Assembly: GCA_029880325.1 (NCBI GenBank)
Contig: JAOUOP010000008.1
Location: 112,397 to 176,396, forward strand
Length of the DNA: 64,000 nucleotides
Direction of reading: 5' to 3'
Source: Myxococcales bacterium
GTDB lineage: Bacteria > Myxococcota_A > Polyangia > Polyangiales > JAFGIB01
Shown: in pieces, positions 42,592 to 60,881 of the stretch
How positions within the stretch are numbered: the first letter of the stretch is position 1
Layout of the letters: the number at the start of each line of letters is the position of its first letter
Made by a program: the position numbers and the translations under genes
Notes under the pieces: generated by a model
Seen by the model: only the letters and a program-made list of their open reading frames with translations
Told to the model about the DNA's origin: nothing
Database searches by the model: none

Positions 42592-42612
42592 CCGGCCGTT
42601 TCAGACGGTCGG
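42592..42612 (+). terminator. Hairpin after the repeat lipoprotein gene
   Basis: CCGGCCGT (42592-42599), loop TTCAG, ACGGTCGG (42605-42612): an 8-bp stem with one mismatch, 26 bases after the stop of the lipoprotein gene. There is no T-run after it, so it may be a weak or Rho-assisted terminator. Confidence 0.4.
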
Positions 42613-42648
42613 GTGGCGTGATCGGCCACGCCCGGGCCAAACATCGAG

Positions 42649-42668
42649 TTTCCAGGAATTTCTGGAAA
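42649..42668. promoter_or_regulatory. 20-bp palindrome upstream of giant gene 2
   Basis: TTTCCAG (42649-42655), spacer GAATTT, CTGGAAA (42662-42668) is a perfect 7-bp inverted repeat in an AT-rich stretch, 158 bases before the ATG of giant protein 2. It could be a regulator binding site; no promoter hexamers could be fixed with confidence nearby. Confidence 0.4.
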
Positions 42669-42826
42669 TCACGAATGCGCCCCGAGGAGTGCTCACATTG
42701 TCCTGAAGAGGGGCACCTCTCCTTTACACCTGGTGCGTCGGATGTAAATTGGGCAGCGACTCGCACCCAAACCTTTGCGGGGACCGGCCACGGGATAGCG
42801 GCCGCGACTCGCACACGGGGAATTCC

Positions 42827-51793
<8,967 letters not shown>

Positions 51794-51825
51794 GTGCACC
51801 GCGCCCAGCAAATGCGTCGTCGATT

Positions 51826-51852
51826 CGCCGCGGAGCCAAGCGCTCCGCGGCG
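51826..51852. terminator. Strong GC hairpin between convergent genes
   Basis: CGCCGCGGAGC (51826-51836), loop CAAGC, GCTCCGCGGCG (51842-51852): a perfect 11-bp stem. It lies 32 bases after the stop of giant gene 2 and 36 bases from the stop of the convergent DUF2723 gene. It lacks a T-run, but its symmetry would block read-through from both sides. Confidence 0.6.
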
Positions 51853-51888
51853 CAGCGCGCGGCAGCATCGCCTTGAGACCCGCCACGC

Positions 51889-53886
51889 TCACCGACCGGA
51901 CTGCAGCGCCAGCGCCTCCGGAAGCTCCGTGGCTGCCGCGGCCGCCAGATACCGGGTGGCTGCTTCGACCTGGGCGTCGGCGGCTAGCAAAAGGCCCGCC
52001 GCGAAGAGATTGCGCCCCGGATCGCCGAGCAAGGGTTGTCGCTGCCAGTCCGGCAGCCGCAGCAGCCCATCGCGCGCGGTGAGCCTGCGATGTTCAACCG
52101 ACGGCTGAAGCCGCTTCGGCACCCCCGCCAGCAGTGAGCGGAGAGCCGCCTCCGGATGCCCGGTGGCGAGCAAGCCGATGGCCCGCTCGTAGGCGACCAG
52201 GGTGATCAAACCGTCGCTGGCCGGCGAACCGCTGCCGAGTTCTTCGAGCGCGGCAGCCAGGGCCCGCGTGGGCGCTGCGTCCGGCGCGCGCTTCGGGTCA
52301 CAACGGGCCGCGCTCGCAAACAACCAACCGCCGGCACACACGTGCAGCCCCATCCTCCGGGCCGTCTGCACGCGCTCGAAGCGCACCGGCCGCTCGGCAT
52401 GGGCGTCGAGGAAACGGCGCAGGCGAGCGTCGCGCCCGCCCGGGCCGCGCAGGGAAAACGCACGCAGCTCGGGGTGCAGCTGGTATTGCAGGCGCCAGTA
52501 CCAACTCGAGCTACTGAGGCCCGTAGCCAGCACGACCACGTCCGGGCGCTGGCGCTCGACCATGGTGAGATAGAGCAGGGCCGCGACGTAGTGGTCGTGT
52601 TCGACGACCAGGATCGCGTCCGGCAGCGCCTCGGCCAGCGCCCCTTCGGCCAGCAAGCGGGTGACGCGATCGCGATGGCGGCTGCGCGCAAGGATCGAAG
52701 GCGGCGAAAGCAGTGCGGTCAGCGCCAGCGCGGCCACGCCCAGCGCGAGGGCGCGCCGACCCCGCCCCGCGAGCAAACGCAAGAGACCGGCGCCCAGGGC
52801 CGCGGTGCTGCACCACAGCGAAGGCGCCAGATAGCCGAGGTAGTCCGGGTTGTCGGGCCGGAAAATCGTATTGCTGGCGATCATGAGCAGCGACAGCCCG
52901 CTCAGCAGAGGCAGTGCCAGCGGCCCCAACCCGTGGCGACCGGGTCGCAGCTGGGCGACGCTGGCGACGACGAGCAGGAGCGGCAGCAACGACGGTGCGA
53001 AGTGAAGCGTCCATTGACCGACCTGGGCTGCGATCTGCGCCACTGCCGCCACGGCTCCACCTTCGAGCGCCCCTGGCAAAAACAGGAGGTTCGGACGCTC
53101 ACCGCGAAAATCCGCCCCCGAGAAGTAGTGCAGCAGCGCGCTCGCATCCGTGGGGTCTCCCCACAGGAAGATGCCGCTACGGCCGGCGACGAGGGGCACG
53201 TATGCCAGGAGGGTCAGACCCAACAGCCCTCCGCCGCAGATGCGGAGCAAGCGTTGCAGCGGCAACTCGCGGCGCAGGAGCAGCGCGAGCAGCCTCGGTG
53301 CCACCGCCGTCGCCGAAAGCACACCCACAAAGAGGTGCGTGACCGCGGCGAGCCCGAAGAGCAATCCCACGCCCCAATCGAGCGCCGGCCGCGCCCGCCG
53401 CGCCTGGTCCTTCATGCTCAGCAGGCGCGCCAAAAGCGCAATGCCCCAGAGCGCGAAGAACGAAGCCAGCGGATAGACCTCGATGCGCGAGGCCGGCTCC
53501 CACAGCGCGCCATGCAGCGCCACCACGGCCACCGCCGGATACAGCCAGCGACTGTTGACCACCGCCGTGGCATCACCGCCGCGGGCGAAGTGCTCGGCGA
53601 GGCTCAGCGCCGGCACGAGGCAAAGCGCCGAGCACAGTGCGGAGAGGGCGCCCAGGCCGTGCAGCGGCTCGATGCCCGGCAGGTGTGAAAAGAGCCAGCC
53701 CAGCAGCATGTAGCTCGGCTGACCAAAAGGATGGCCGAGACCCAGCTGATAGGCCGCGAGTGCCAGCTCCGGACTGTCGAGCTGCGACATATCGCGGCAC
53801 ATGGTCGCCAGGTAGTAGACGGCCAGCAGCGCGGTAAGCGTCCAGGCGCGCTTGCGATCGTCGAGCGGTAGAAAGAGCGTGGACAT
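51889..53886 (-). CDS. DUF2723 family membrane protein (GT-C-like)
   Basis: A 665-aa protein with about eleven membrane segments in the first two thirds and a soluble C-terminal region with TPR-like helices. The DUF2723 N-terminal block is clear: CRDMSQLDSPELALAAYQLG then HPFGQPSYMLLGWLFSHLP, with the acidic pair expected of GT-C-type enzymes. The family is predicted to transfer glycans or act in envelope assembly; TMEM260 is the eukaryotic relative. ATG 53886 is chosen over 53931. The upstream 1626-aa regulator gene ends 52 bases before this start on the same strand, so the two are probably one operon. Confidence 0.85.
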   Translation of the reverse strand: MSTLFLPLDDRKRAWTLTALLAVYYLATMCRDMSQLDSPELALAAYQLGLGHPFGQPSYMLLGWLFSHLPGIEPLHGLGALSALCSALCLVPALSLAEHFARGGDATAVVNSRWLYPAVAVVALHGALWEPASRIEVYPLASFFALWGIALLARLLSMKDQARRARPALDWGVGLLFGLAAVTHLFVGVLSATAVAPRLLALLLRRELPLQRLLRICGGGLLGLTLLAYVPLVAGRSGIFLWGDPTDASALLHYFSGADFRGERPNLLFLPGALEGGAVAAVAQIAAQVGQWTLHFAPSLLPLLLVVASVAQLRPGRHGLGPLALPLLSGLSLLMIASNTIFRPDNPDYLGYLAPSLWCSTAALGAGLLRLLAGRGRRALALGVAALALTALLSPPSILARSRHRDRVTRLLAEGALAEALPDAILVVEHDHYVAALLYLTMVERQRPDVVVLATGLSSSSWYWRLQYQLHPELRAFSLRGPGGRDARLRRFLDAHAERPVRFERVQTARRMGLHVCAGGWLFASAARCDPKRAPDAAPTRALAAALEELGSGSPASDGLITLVAYERAIGLLATGHPEAALRSLLAGVPKRLQPSVEHRRLTARDGLLRLPDWQRQPLLGDPGRNLFAAGLLLAADAQVEAATRYLAAAAATELPEALALQSGR

Positions 53887-53937
53887 GGGCCAGCTGCGCC
53901 GCCCGTCGCCCGAGCCGCGATGACCGATCATCCCGGC

Positions 53938-56900
53938 TCAATGCAATGAAGCCAATCCCAAACGCTTGATCATCTTCTGCAGACCGTAGCGCGAGACCCC
54001 CAACATGCGCGCCGCCCGCGTCTGATTGCCCGCCGACGCCTGCAGGGCCTCGCGGATCAGCCGCCGCTCGAGCTGGTCGACCTGGGCCTTGAGGTCCAAC
54101 GGATCGGCCGGCTCGACACCCGCGTCCAGCAGCGCCGACGACAGGTGCTCAAGGTCGATCAGTCCGTCGCACAACACCACCGCCCGCCGCATCTCGTTTT
54201 CGAGCTGGCGCACATTGCCCGGCCAGGGGTGCTGCGTCAGTGCCGAAAGCGCGCGCGGCGCCATGCGCAACGGCTGGTCGGGGCTGTGGAGCGACAGGAA
54301 GTGGCGGATCAGGGGCGCGATGTCGGGGCGGCGCTCGCGCAGGGGCGGCAGCATCACCGGCACCACCGACAATCGGTAATAGAGGTCCTCGCGGAAGCTG
54401 CCATCGGAGACCATGGCCTCCAGGTCGCGGTGGGTGGCGGCGATCACGCGCACGTCCACCTTGTGCGCGCGCTCGCCGCCCACGGGCCGCACCTCGCCGT
54501 TCTGCAGCACGCGCAGAAGCCGCGCCTGCATCGAGGGCGACATTTCGCCGATCTCGTCGAGGAAGAGCGTGCCGCCGTCGGCCACCTCGAACAGGCCCTG
54601 GCGCCGCCGGTCGGCACCCGTGAACGCCCCGCGCACGTGGCCGAAGAGGGCGCTCTCGAGCAGCGTCTCCGGGATCGCACCGCAGTTTTCGCTGATGAAG
54701 GGCCCTGCGCTGCGCGCGCCCAGACGGTGGACGGCCTGGGCGATCAACTCCTTGCCGGTGCCGCTTTCGCCGCGGATCAACACAGGTAACTCCGAGCTTG
54801 CCACCTTGCGCACCAGGGCCAGCACCTCGCCCATGGCCGCGCTCTCGGCCACGATGCCAGCGACCGAGCCCGCGTCGGCCTCGCCGCGCTGGCGCAACGA
54901 TTGCAACTCGATGGCCTGGCTCTCGACGGTGCGCGCAAGCCGCGCCCGCGCCACCAAAAGCCTGCGCGCCGCACGCCGCTCGGCGCGCAGAGCGTCGGCC
55001 GAGGCCAGCGCCAGGCCACCCAGCTCCACCAGATCGCGCAGCAGTAGCAGCTCCGTGGGACCGAAGGCCGAGGGGCGCATGCGGTCCTCCAGGTAAAGCG
55101 CACCGCGCACTTCGCCCAGCAACCGAAGGGGCAGCGCCACCACCGAGCGCAGCGCCAGACTGTGCACGCTAGCAGCCCCGCTGAGGCGCTCGTCGCTACT
55201 GGCATCGACGGTGGTCAGGGCCTCGCCGCTGCCCAGGACGCGCGCCACGATGGAGCGCGATAGGGCGTGCTCGTCGGCTTGCAGGTCGTGGCGGTCGAGG
55301 CCGCGCCCCACGCGCATGCGCGGGCGCCCATCGCGGTCGAGGCGCAGCAGATAGCCGCGCTCGGCGCCGACCAGCTCGATGGCAGCGTCGAGCAGCAGTT
55401 CGTGCAGCCGCCCCACCCGGTGCTCCGAGGACAGGCGCTTGGCGACGCCAGCGAGCTGCTGCCAGCGCGGATCGACCGCCGCCGACGCCGGGGTCGGCTC
55501 GGCGCCGGCGACCGGCCGGGCCTCGAAGGCCTGGCGGTAGCTCTCCACGCGGCGCAGCCGGGCCCGGGCCGGCGCATCCAGACCGCGCTCGACGCCGTCG
55601 AGCACGCTGCGCACCTCGGACAAATGACGGGCCGCCGCCCCGTGATCGCCGGCGGCACGCGCACAGCGCGCCGACAGCAGCGCCGCCCGCAGCCTCCCAT
55701 CGAAACTGCCCACCCGCTGGGCCAGCCCATGGGCGGCCACCGCGAGCGCCTCGGCCTCCCCGTGGCGCCCATCCTCGAGCGCCAGCGAGGCCCGCGCCAG
55801 CGCCAGCTCACAGCGGGCCCCTTCGCTGCCGGCCGCGGCCGCGAAGCGCTCGGCCTCGGCCAGCGTCGTCTCTCGTGCCTCGGCGCCCAACCCCACGCGC
55901 AGCGACAGCACGGCGCTGCGCGCCGCCGTGGTTGCGGCATCGGCGGGGGGCAGCTGCGCGAGCTCCGGCAGCTGCGAAAGCGCCCTGGCAGCCTTGCGCC
56001 GCTCGCCGCGCAGGAGCCGGGACTCGGCCTCCAGGCAGCGCGCGTAGGCCAGAGTCGCCGCGTCGGCCGGCGGCTCACCCCCCGCGATCTCCACCACCCG
56101 CGACAGCGCCGACAGCGCCCGCTCGCCCGAGCCGATCAGGTGCTCGGCGTAGGCCAGGTTGTAGAGCACGCGCGCCAGATCCGAACGACGCCCGAGCTGG
56201 GCCAACTGCCGCGCCGCCTCGCGCAGGGCCGCGATCGCCGGCCCCGGCTCGCCGCAATCCAGGCGCTGGACGCCCAGATTGTGCAAAAAGGTGGCCGTCC
56301 CGTGGCGCTCACCGGCGGCCTCGGCCCGCTCCACCGCCTGGGCAAACCCCCTGGCAGCCCCCCGCAGGTCGCCCTCGGCGCGGGCAACCTGGGCCAAGAC
56401 GCTCAAAAGTCGCGCCTCGGCGCCGCGCTCACCGCGGTCGCGGGCCCGCTCGAAAGCGTCCTGGCAGCTTTTTCGGGCCGCCTCGGCATCGCCGCCATAG
56501 AGCTCGGCCAGGGCCAGGACCTCGGCCGCCCGGAGCGCCGCCGGGGCAGCCGCAGCCCGGGCCAGGACCGCGCCCGCCCAGCGCTCGGCCGCCGCCAGGT
56601 CTCCGGCGTCGAAGGCCAGGCGGGCCAGCACCACCTGGGCCGCCGCCTGGGCCTCCTGGCGCTCCGCCTCGGGGCCGGTGCCCTCCGGCAGCGGCTCGCT
56701 CGACTGCGACCAGGCCTCGGGATCGACCACCGCGCGCGCCTCGGCCTGGGCCTGCTGCCGGCGGCCGCACAGGCGCAAAAGCTCGGCCCGCAGCGCCCCC
56801 GCCGCCCCGCCCTCGACCCGCTCCAGGCTGGTCAGGGCCTCGGCATAGCGCCCCTGGGCCCGCAAGCCCTCGGCCAACTGGCGCCGGAAGCAGGCGGCGG

Positions 56901-58818
56901 CCTCGGGGGTCTTCAGGCGGGTCAGCGCCTCGCGCGCCAGCTGCTCCAGCGCCTCGGGCTGTCCGTCGGCGGCCAGCGCCTCAAGGGCGGCCCCCAGCCC
57001 GGCCAGCGCCTCTTCGGCGCGCCCCTCTTCTTGCAGCAGCCGCGCCTGGGCCACCTGTCCTCGCAGCGCGACCGGCAGCCGCGCCGCAAGCTGCAGATAG
57101 CGGGCCTCGGGCATGGCGGAAAGCAGCCGGCGCCGCACGTCGGGGCGCAACCCGAGTTCACCGCCCCGCTCGTCGGCCTGGCCGGCGGCGAGCAACTCGC
57201 GCACCGCCGCCCCACGCCCGGCGCGGTCACCGCCAAGCCCATCGAGCGCCGCCGCCGACACCACCTCCCGGGCCACCGAAAGCAGCTCCGAAAGCTCCCT
57301 GGCAGCTTCCCCCAGCAGCGCCGGATCCGACGCCAGCTCCGCCCCCAGGGCGCGCAGCGCCGCCGGCCGCTCCAGTGAGCGCCCCTCGCGCACCCCGCGC
57401 GAAAGCAAGCGACACAGCCGCCCGGGCAGCCCGCCGCTGGCCACGCGTGCCGCCTCCAGCAACGCCGCCGAGGCCCCGGAGCCGGGTAGGGCCGCCTCGA
57501 GCAGGGGCCGCAGGGCCGCCGCGGCGAGCGGCTCGAGTTCGATGCTCGCGTCGGCCCCCGAAAGCGGTCGCTCCCGCTCCAGCACGAGCGCTAGCTCCAC
57601 GCCCTCCAACTGCGCCGCCTGCAGCAGCGCATCACAGGCCGCAAGCTCGATGCCATCGGCCCCCTCCAGATGCAGCACGGTGTTGGCCCCCAGGGCCTGG
57701 CGCGGCAACGCCGACAGCGGCCGATAGGTGGGCACCGCGCCACCGCCCTCGGCCCGCCCGGCCTGCAGCGCCCACACCACGTCGCGGATCAGGCGTGAAC
57801 GTCCGGCCCCCGGCGGGCCCCAGACCACGCTCAAGCCGGGCGTCGAAAGCGCCTCGGCAAGCGCCCGAGACTCCGCCTCGCGACCGACGAGGGGCAGCGC
57901 CGAAAGCGCCCGTGCCCGCTCCTCCACGCCGGGCCGGTCGTCGGCGCCCGCGCCCAGGGCCTCGGGCAAAAGCCCGCGCCGCTCGGCCAGGGCCGCGAGC
58001 TGGGCGGCGGCCTCGCGCGCGCTGGACAGGCGCCGCGCCGGGTCGGCCTCGGTCAGCTGCTCGATCAACTCCGCCAGCGCCGCGGGCACGAAGCCCGGAA
58101 GCTCACCCCGCTCGCGCAGGGGCCGCAGCGCGGCGCTCAGCAGCTGACCCACGTCACTGACCGCCGTCTGCTCGGGCGCAGCGCCGCGCAACAGCGACCA
58201 CAGCGTCACGCCCAGGGCGTAGAGATCGCTGGCGATGCCGCGCTCGCCACCGAAGACCTCCGGCGCCATGAAGCCCGGCGTACCGGCCGGCCGCCCCCTG
58301 CCGATGGCGCCCGAAAGCCCCAGATCCACCAACGTGCAACGCCCCCGGGCCGCATCCACGACCAGATTTTCAGGCTTGACGTCGCCGTGCAGCAGCCCCG
58401 CCGCATGCATCGCCGAAAGTGCCGAGGCCGCCGCGAACCCGGCCTCGAGCGCGAGCGCCAGCCGGGCCTCGGGCTCAGCGGCCAGCTCGCTCGCCCGCGC
58501 CAGCCCGTGGCAGCCGGGGGCGTACTCACAGACCAGCGCCTGAACCCCGGTGGCGACGTCGAAGTCGGCGACCGGCCGCTCCACCGACAGCAGCTCGTAC
58601 ACGCGCGCCAGGTTCGGATGCGACAACTGCCGAAGCAGGGCGAATTCCCAGCGTAGGCGCGCCGCGTGGGCGGGTTCGACCAGCTTGATCGCCCGCAACG
58701 CCCCACCCTCCAGCGTGTCCCGGGCCAGCACCACGCGCCCCGAGCCACCTCGCCCCAGCTCCCGGTCGAAGCGGTAGCGCCCCGCCAAAAGCTCACCATC
58801 TGCCAAATCAGTTGCCAT
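53938..58818 (-). CDS. Ser/Thr kinase - ATPase - GAF - sigma-54 activator fusion regulator
   Basis: A 1626-aa one-piece signalling protein from ATG 58818. Domains: a eukaryotic-type kinase at about 16-275 (LGRGGSGRVVLARD; HGDVKPENLV, so Arg of HRD is Gly; DLGLS in place of DFG; GTPGFMAPEV); a STAND-like ATPase with P-loop VVWGPPGAGRSRL at about 330; a long Ala/Leu-rich TPR region to about 1130; a GAF domain at about 1143-1280 (IELVGAERGYLLRL); a sigma-54 AAA+ domain (GESGTGKE about 1346; GAFTGA about 1394; GGTLFLDEIGEM; VRVIAATHRDL); and a Fis-type C-terminal HTH (NQTRAARMLGVSRYGLQKM). The GAFTGA loop means it should contact sigma-54 and open promoters. Such fusions occur in myxobacteria. Its target is unknown; the DUF2723 gene downstream and the divergent envelope genes are candidates. 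Confidence 0.92.
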   Translation of the reverse strand: MATDLADGELLAGRYRFDRELGRGGSGRVVLARDTLEGGALRAIKLVEPAHAARLRWEFALLRQLSHPNLARVYELLSVERPVADFDVATGVQALVCEYAPGCHGLARASELAAEPEARLALALEAGFAAASALSAMHAAGLLHGDVKPENLVVDAARGRCTLVDLGLSGAIGRGRPAGTPGFMAPEVFGGERGIASDLYALGVTLWSLLRGAAPEQTAVSDVGQLLSAALRPLRERGELPGFVPAALAELIEQLTEADPARRLSSAREAAAQLAALAERRGLLPEALGAGADDRPGVEERARALSALPLVGREAESRALAEALSTPGLSVVWGPPGAGRSRLIRDVVWALQAGRAEGGGAVPTYRPLSALPRQALGANTVLHLEGADGIELAACDALLQAAQLEGVELALVLERERPLSGADASIELEPLAAAALRPLLEAALPGSGASAALLEAARVASGGLPGRLCRLLSRGVREGRSLERPAALRALGAELASDPALLGEAARELSELLSVAREVVSAAALDGLGGDRAGRGAAVRELLAAGQADERGGELGLRPDVRRRLLSAMPEARYLQLAARLPVALRGQVAQARLLQEEGRAEEALAGLGAALEALAADGQPEALEQLAREALTRLKTPEAAACFRRQLAEGLRAQGRYAEALTSLERVEGGAAGALRAELLRLCGRRQQAQAEARAVVDPEAWSQSSEPLPEGTGPEAERQEAQAAAQVVLARLAFDAGDLAAAERWAGAVLARAAAAPAALRAAEVLALAELYGGDAEAARKSCQDAFERARDRGERGAEARLLSVLAQVARAEGDLRGAARGFAQAVERAEAAGERHGTATFLHNLGVQRLDCGEPGPAIAALREAARQLAQLGRRSDLARVLYNLAYAEHLIGSGERALSALSRVVEIAGGEPPADAATLAYARCLEAESRLLRGERRKAARALSQLPELAQLPPADAATTAARSAVLSLRVGLGAEARETTLAEAERFAAAAGSEGARCELALARASLALEDGRHGEAEALAVAAHGLAQRVGSFDGRLRAALLSARCARAAGDHGAAARHLSEVRSVLDGVERGLDAPARARLRRVESYRQAFEARPVAGAEPTPASAAVDPRWQQLAGVAKRLSSEHRVGRLHELLLDAAIELVGAERGYLLRLDRDGRPRMRVGRGLDRHDLQADEHALSRSIVARVLGSGEALTTVDASSDERLSGAASVHSLALRSVVALPLRLLGEVRGALYLEDRMRPSAFGPTELLLLRDLVELGGLALASADALRAERRAARRLLVARARLARTVESQAIELQSLRQRGEADAGSVAGIVAESAAMGEVLALVRKVASSELPVLIRGESGTGKELIAQAVHRLGARSAGPFISENCGAIPETLLESALFGHVRGAFTGADRRRQGLFEVADGGTLFLDEIGEMSPSMQARLLRVLQNGEVRPVGGERAHKVDVRVIAATHRDLEAMVSDGSFREDLYYRLSVVPVMLPPLRERRPDIAPLIRHFLSLHSPDQPLRMAPRALSALTQHPWPGNVRQLENEMRRAVVLCDGLIDLEHLSSALLDAGVEPADPLDLKAQVDQLERRLIREALQASAGNQTRAARMLGVSRYGLQKMIKRLGLASLH

Positions 58819-59032
58819 GCGCCTCGCAGTCAATTGTCGACATTTTCACGGCAAATTTCCAGGACTGCCAATCTTTTTGGCCGATAGCTGGTGCCCATCC
58901 CGAAATGGCTGTTTTCGGGTTTGCAGGCCAGCACCCGGAGCAGAGCGAAGCGGTGCCACGCGCCGCCCGGCGGCCGCCCCCCGACTCATAAGAATCGCGC
59001 CCCGCCTCCACCCACCATCTGAACCCCCGTCG

Positions 59033-59201
59033 CTAGAGCGCCGACCGATTTGAAATCGCCGCAAATTCGCGAGGGAGAGTGGGTTCGGCGGGCCGTTATG
59101 GTGCCGAAGTCGTAGCCGAGCTACTTCGAGGCGCCGTAGCGGTGCGCTGGGCCCGCTAAACCCGCGAAGTTGTGGCGGTTTCAAACCGATCGGTGCTCTA
59201 G
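59033..59201. mobile_element. 169-bp CTAG-ended imperfect palindrome (MITE-like or structured leader)
   Basis: The segment begins CTAGAGCGCC and ends GGTGCTCTAG. The left 42 bases and the reverse complement of the right 42 differ at only about seven positions (CTAGAGC.CCGA.CG.TTTGA and so on). Pairing resumes inward (CCGTTATGGTGCC against CCGCTACGGCGCC) up to a central hairpin near 59105-59131, so nearly the whole element folds on itself. It lies 28 bases before the ATG of the outer-membrane-like gene. CTAG at both ends and long inverted arms suggest a non-autonomous element, like the insert at 63027-63208. Confidence 0.65.
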
Positions 59202-59229
59202 GCGGGCCTGGAATGGGAGGAAGCAGTCG

Positions 59230-60873
59230 ATGGCAACGCGAATCTCGGCCACCTGGACGCTACTGACCTTTTGTTTCTGCGGCCCCGCCACCGCCCAGGG
59301 GCAGGAGGCACAGCCCGTTCGCGCCACCATCGTCGCCATCCAGGGCGATGACTACCTCGTCGACCTCGGGCGCAACGCCGTCGGCGACGGTCAGAGCCTG
59401 CGCATCTACCGCGCCATCAAGGTGCGCCATCCTATTACCCAGCAGCGCCTCGAGGATCGCTTCGAGATCGGCACCCTGCAGATCGTCCAGACGGGCCAGA
59501 CCCTGAGCATCGGCCGCCTTTCGCAGCAGCCCGATCGCGTGCTTCAGGTGGGCGACGCGGTCGAAGCCCTGGTACCGGCGCCCGTGACTTCAGCGCCCCA
59601 GAGCACGCCGCAGGCCCAGGGGGCAGCACCCGCGGAGGCCGACGCGAGCGCAACCTCCGCGCAAGACGCAGCCATGGACCGGCCCACGCGGGAGTTGCTC
59701 GCCTATTGGCATGCAACCCTGGGTCAACCTCCCCGGCGCCGCATCCGGTACTACCGCTCCTTCCTGCAGCGCCACCCCCAGTCGCGCTTCTCACCGGGAG
59801 TCGCCCGTGAAGTCGCGCACCTTGAGGCCGAGCTCAAGCGCGCCCAGGCGCGTGCGATGGACGCGGAGGACCCAGCGCGGGCGCCGGCCAGGACCGCACG
59901 AAGTCACGTCTCTCTCGATCCCATCGAACGCATCCGCATCGGTGAGCCCACCGATCTCGCCGTCGGCGCCGGCGGCTCGGTGCGCAGCCTCCTGGTCCAC
60001 ACCCGAACCACGGACCAGTCCGACTTCAGCACGCATTCGGCGCCCCTGGATGAAAGCGGCCATGGACGCATCACCCTGGACGCTGCGCTCAGCGGAGAAG
60101 AAGGCTTCGAGTATTTCGTCGAGAGTGTGGACCGCGACGGTCGCCTGCGCCCCGTGGCGGGCCGAGCCGCCCAGCCACTGGTGCCCGAGGTCGTCGCCAA
60201 ACCCGACCGCGGCCACCGCACCGAACCCCAAACCAGCGTGGGCTTCAGCAGCGAGTGGGTCAGCTTCGACGGCATGTCGGGGCGCGATCAGTTCCTGATC
60301 ACCGAAGGCGACTTTTTCAGCCGCTTGAAGCTGGGCCTTCTGAGCGGATTGCGCATGGGCTACGGGCACTTTCGGGGTGAGGGCGGCACCGTGGAAGCTC
60401 TGGACGTCCAGGGCCTGGACCCCGAGCCGGCGACTTTTAGCTATGGATTCGTCGAGGCCGAATTCTCCCTGCACACCCACTTCGGCGCAGCCGTCCGCAC
60501 CACCGCGGGCCTGGGACGACCTGCCTCCGAAGACGAGCAACGGGACGGCCTGACCGGCGGCTTTCAGCTGCGCCTGCGCATCGGCCAGATGTCCGGGACA
60601 CGTTTGGTCGTGGCCGGCGAGCTGATGCCCGAGATCGGTCAGCGCGCCTTCCTCGGCTTGCACTGGGAAACCCTCGAGGACTTTCCCATGGCCGCCGAGG
60701 TGGTCGTCACCGACCAACCCGTCGACTCCAACGAGCTGGCCGTACGGCTCATCTACCAGCTCGGCTATAGGGTGAGTCAGAGGGTGACGCTCTCGCTCAG
60801 GCCCTCCTACCAGCTGCGCACCATCGCCCATGCCGGCCCCGGCCTGGGCGCCGCGGCCAACTTCGAGTTTTGA
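59230..60873 (+). CDS. Outer-membrane-like protein with C-terminal beta-rich domain
   Basis: A 547-aa protein from ATG 59230 with a Sec signal peptide (TWTLLTFCFCGPATAQ). The N-terminal part (to about 130) is a small beta domain with GDDYLVDLGRNAVGDGQ; an Ala/Pro/Gln linker, a helical segment and an Ig-like or beta-sandwich part follow. The last 180 residues alternate hydrophobic and polar positions in long beta strands and end in NFEF, a terminal Phe as in outer-membrane barrels. The next gene encodes a shorter relative with the same C-terminal style 9 bases downstream. Family not recognised; an envelope role is inferred. Confidence 0.72.
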   Translation: MATRISATWTLLTFCFCGPATAQGQEAQPVRATIVAIQGDDYLVDLGRNAVGDGQSLRIYRAIKVRHPITQQRLEDRFEIGTLQIVQTGQTLSIGRLSQQPDRVLQVGDAVEALVPAPVTSAPQSTPQAQGAAPAEADASATSAQDAAMDRPTRELLAYWHATLGQPPRRRIRYYRSFLQRHPQSRFSPGVAREVAHLEAELKRAQARAMDAEDPARAPARTARSHVSLDPIERIRIGEPTDLAVGAGGSVRSLLVHTRTTDQSDFSTHSAPLDESGHGRITLDAALSGEEGFEYFVESVDRDGRLRPVAGRAAQPLVPEVVAKPDRGHRTEPQTSVGFSSEWVSFDGMSGRDQFLITEGDFFSRLKLGLLSGLRMGYGHFRGEGGTVEALDVQGLDPEPATFSYGFVEAEFSLHTHFGAAVRTTAGLGRPASEDEQRDGLTGGFQLRLRIGQMSGTRLVVAGELMPEIGQRAFLGLHWETLEDFPMAAEVVVTDQPVDSNELAVRLIYQLGYRVSQRVTLSLRPSYQLRTIAHAGPGLGAAANFEF

Positions 60874-60881
60874 GGTCAAGC

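Noticed and set aside
42747..42767. Possible sigma-54 promoter (GG-N10-GC) upstream of giant gene 2.
   Set aside because: Only the invariant GG and GC match; the TGGCAC and TTGC context is absent, and such matches are common in GC-rich DNA.
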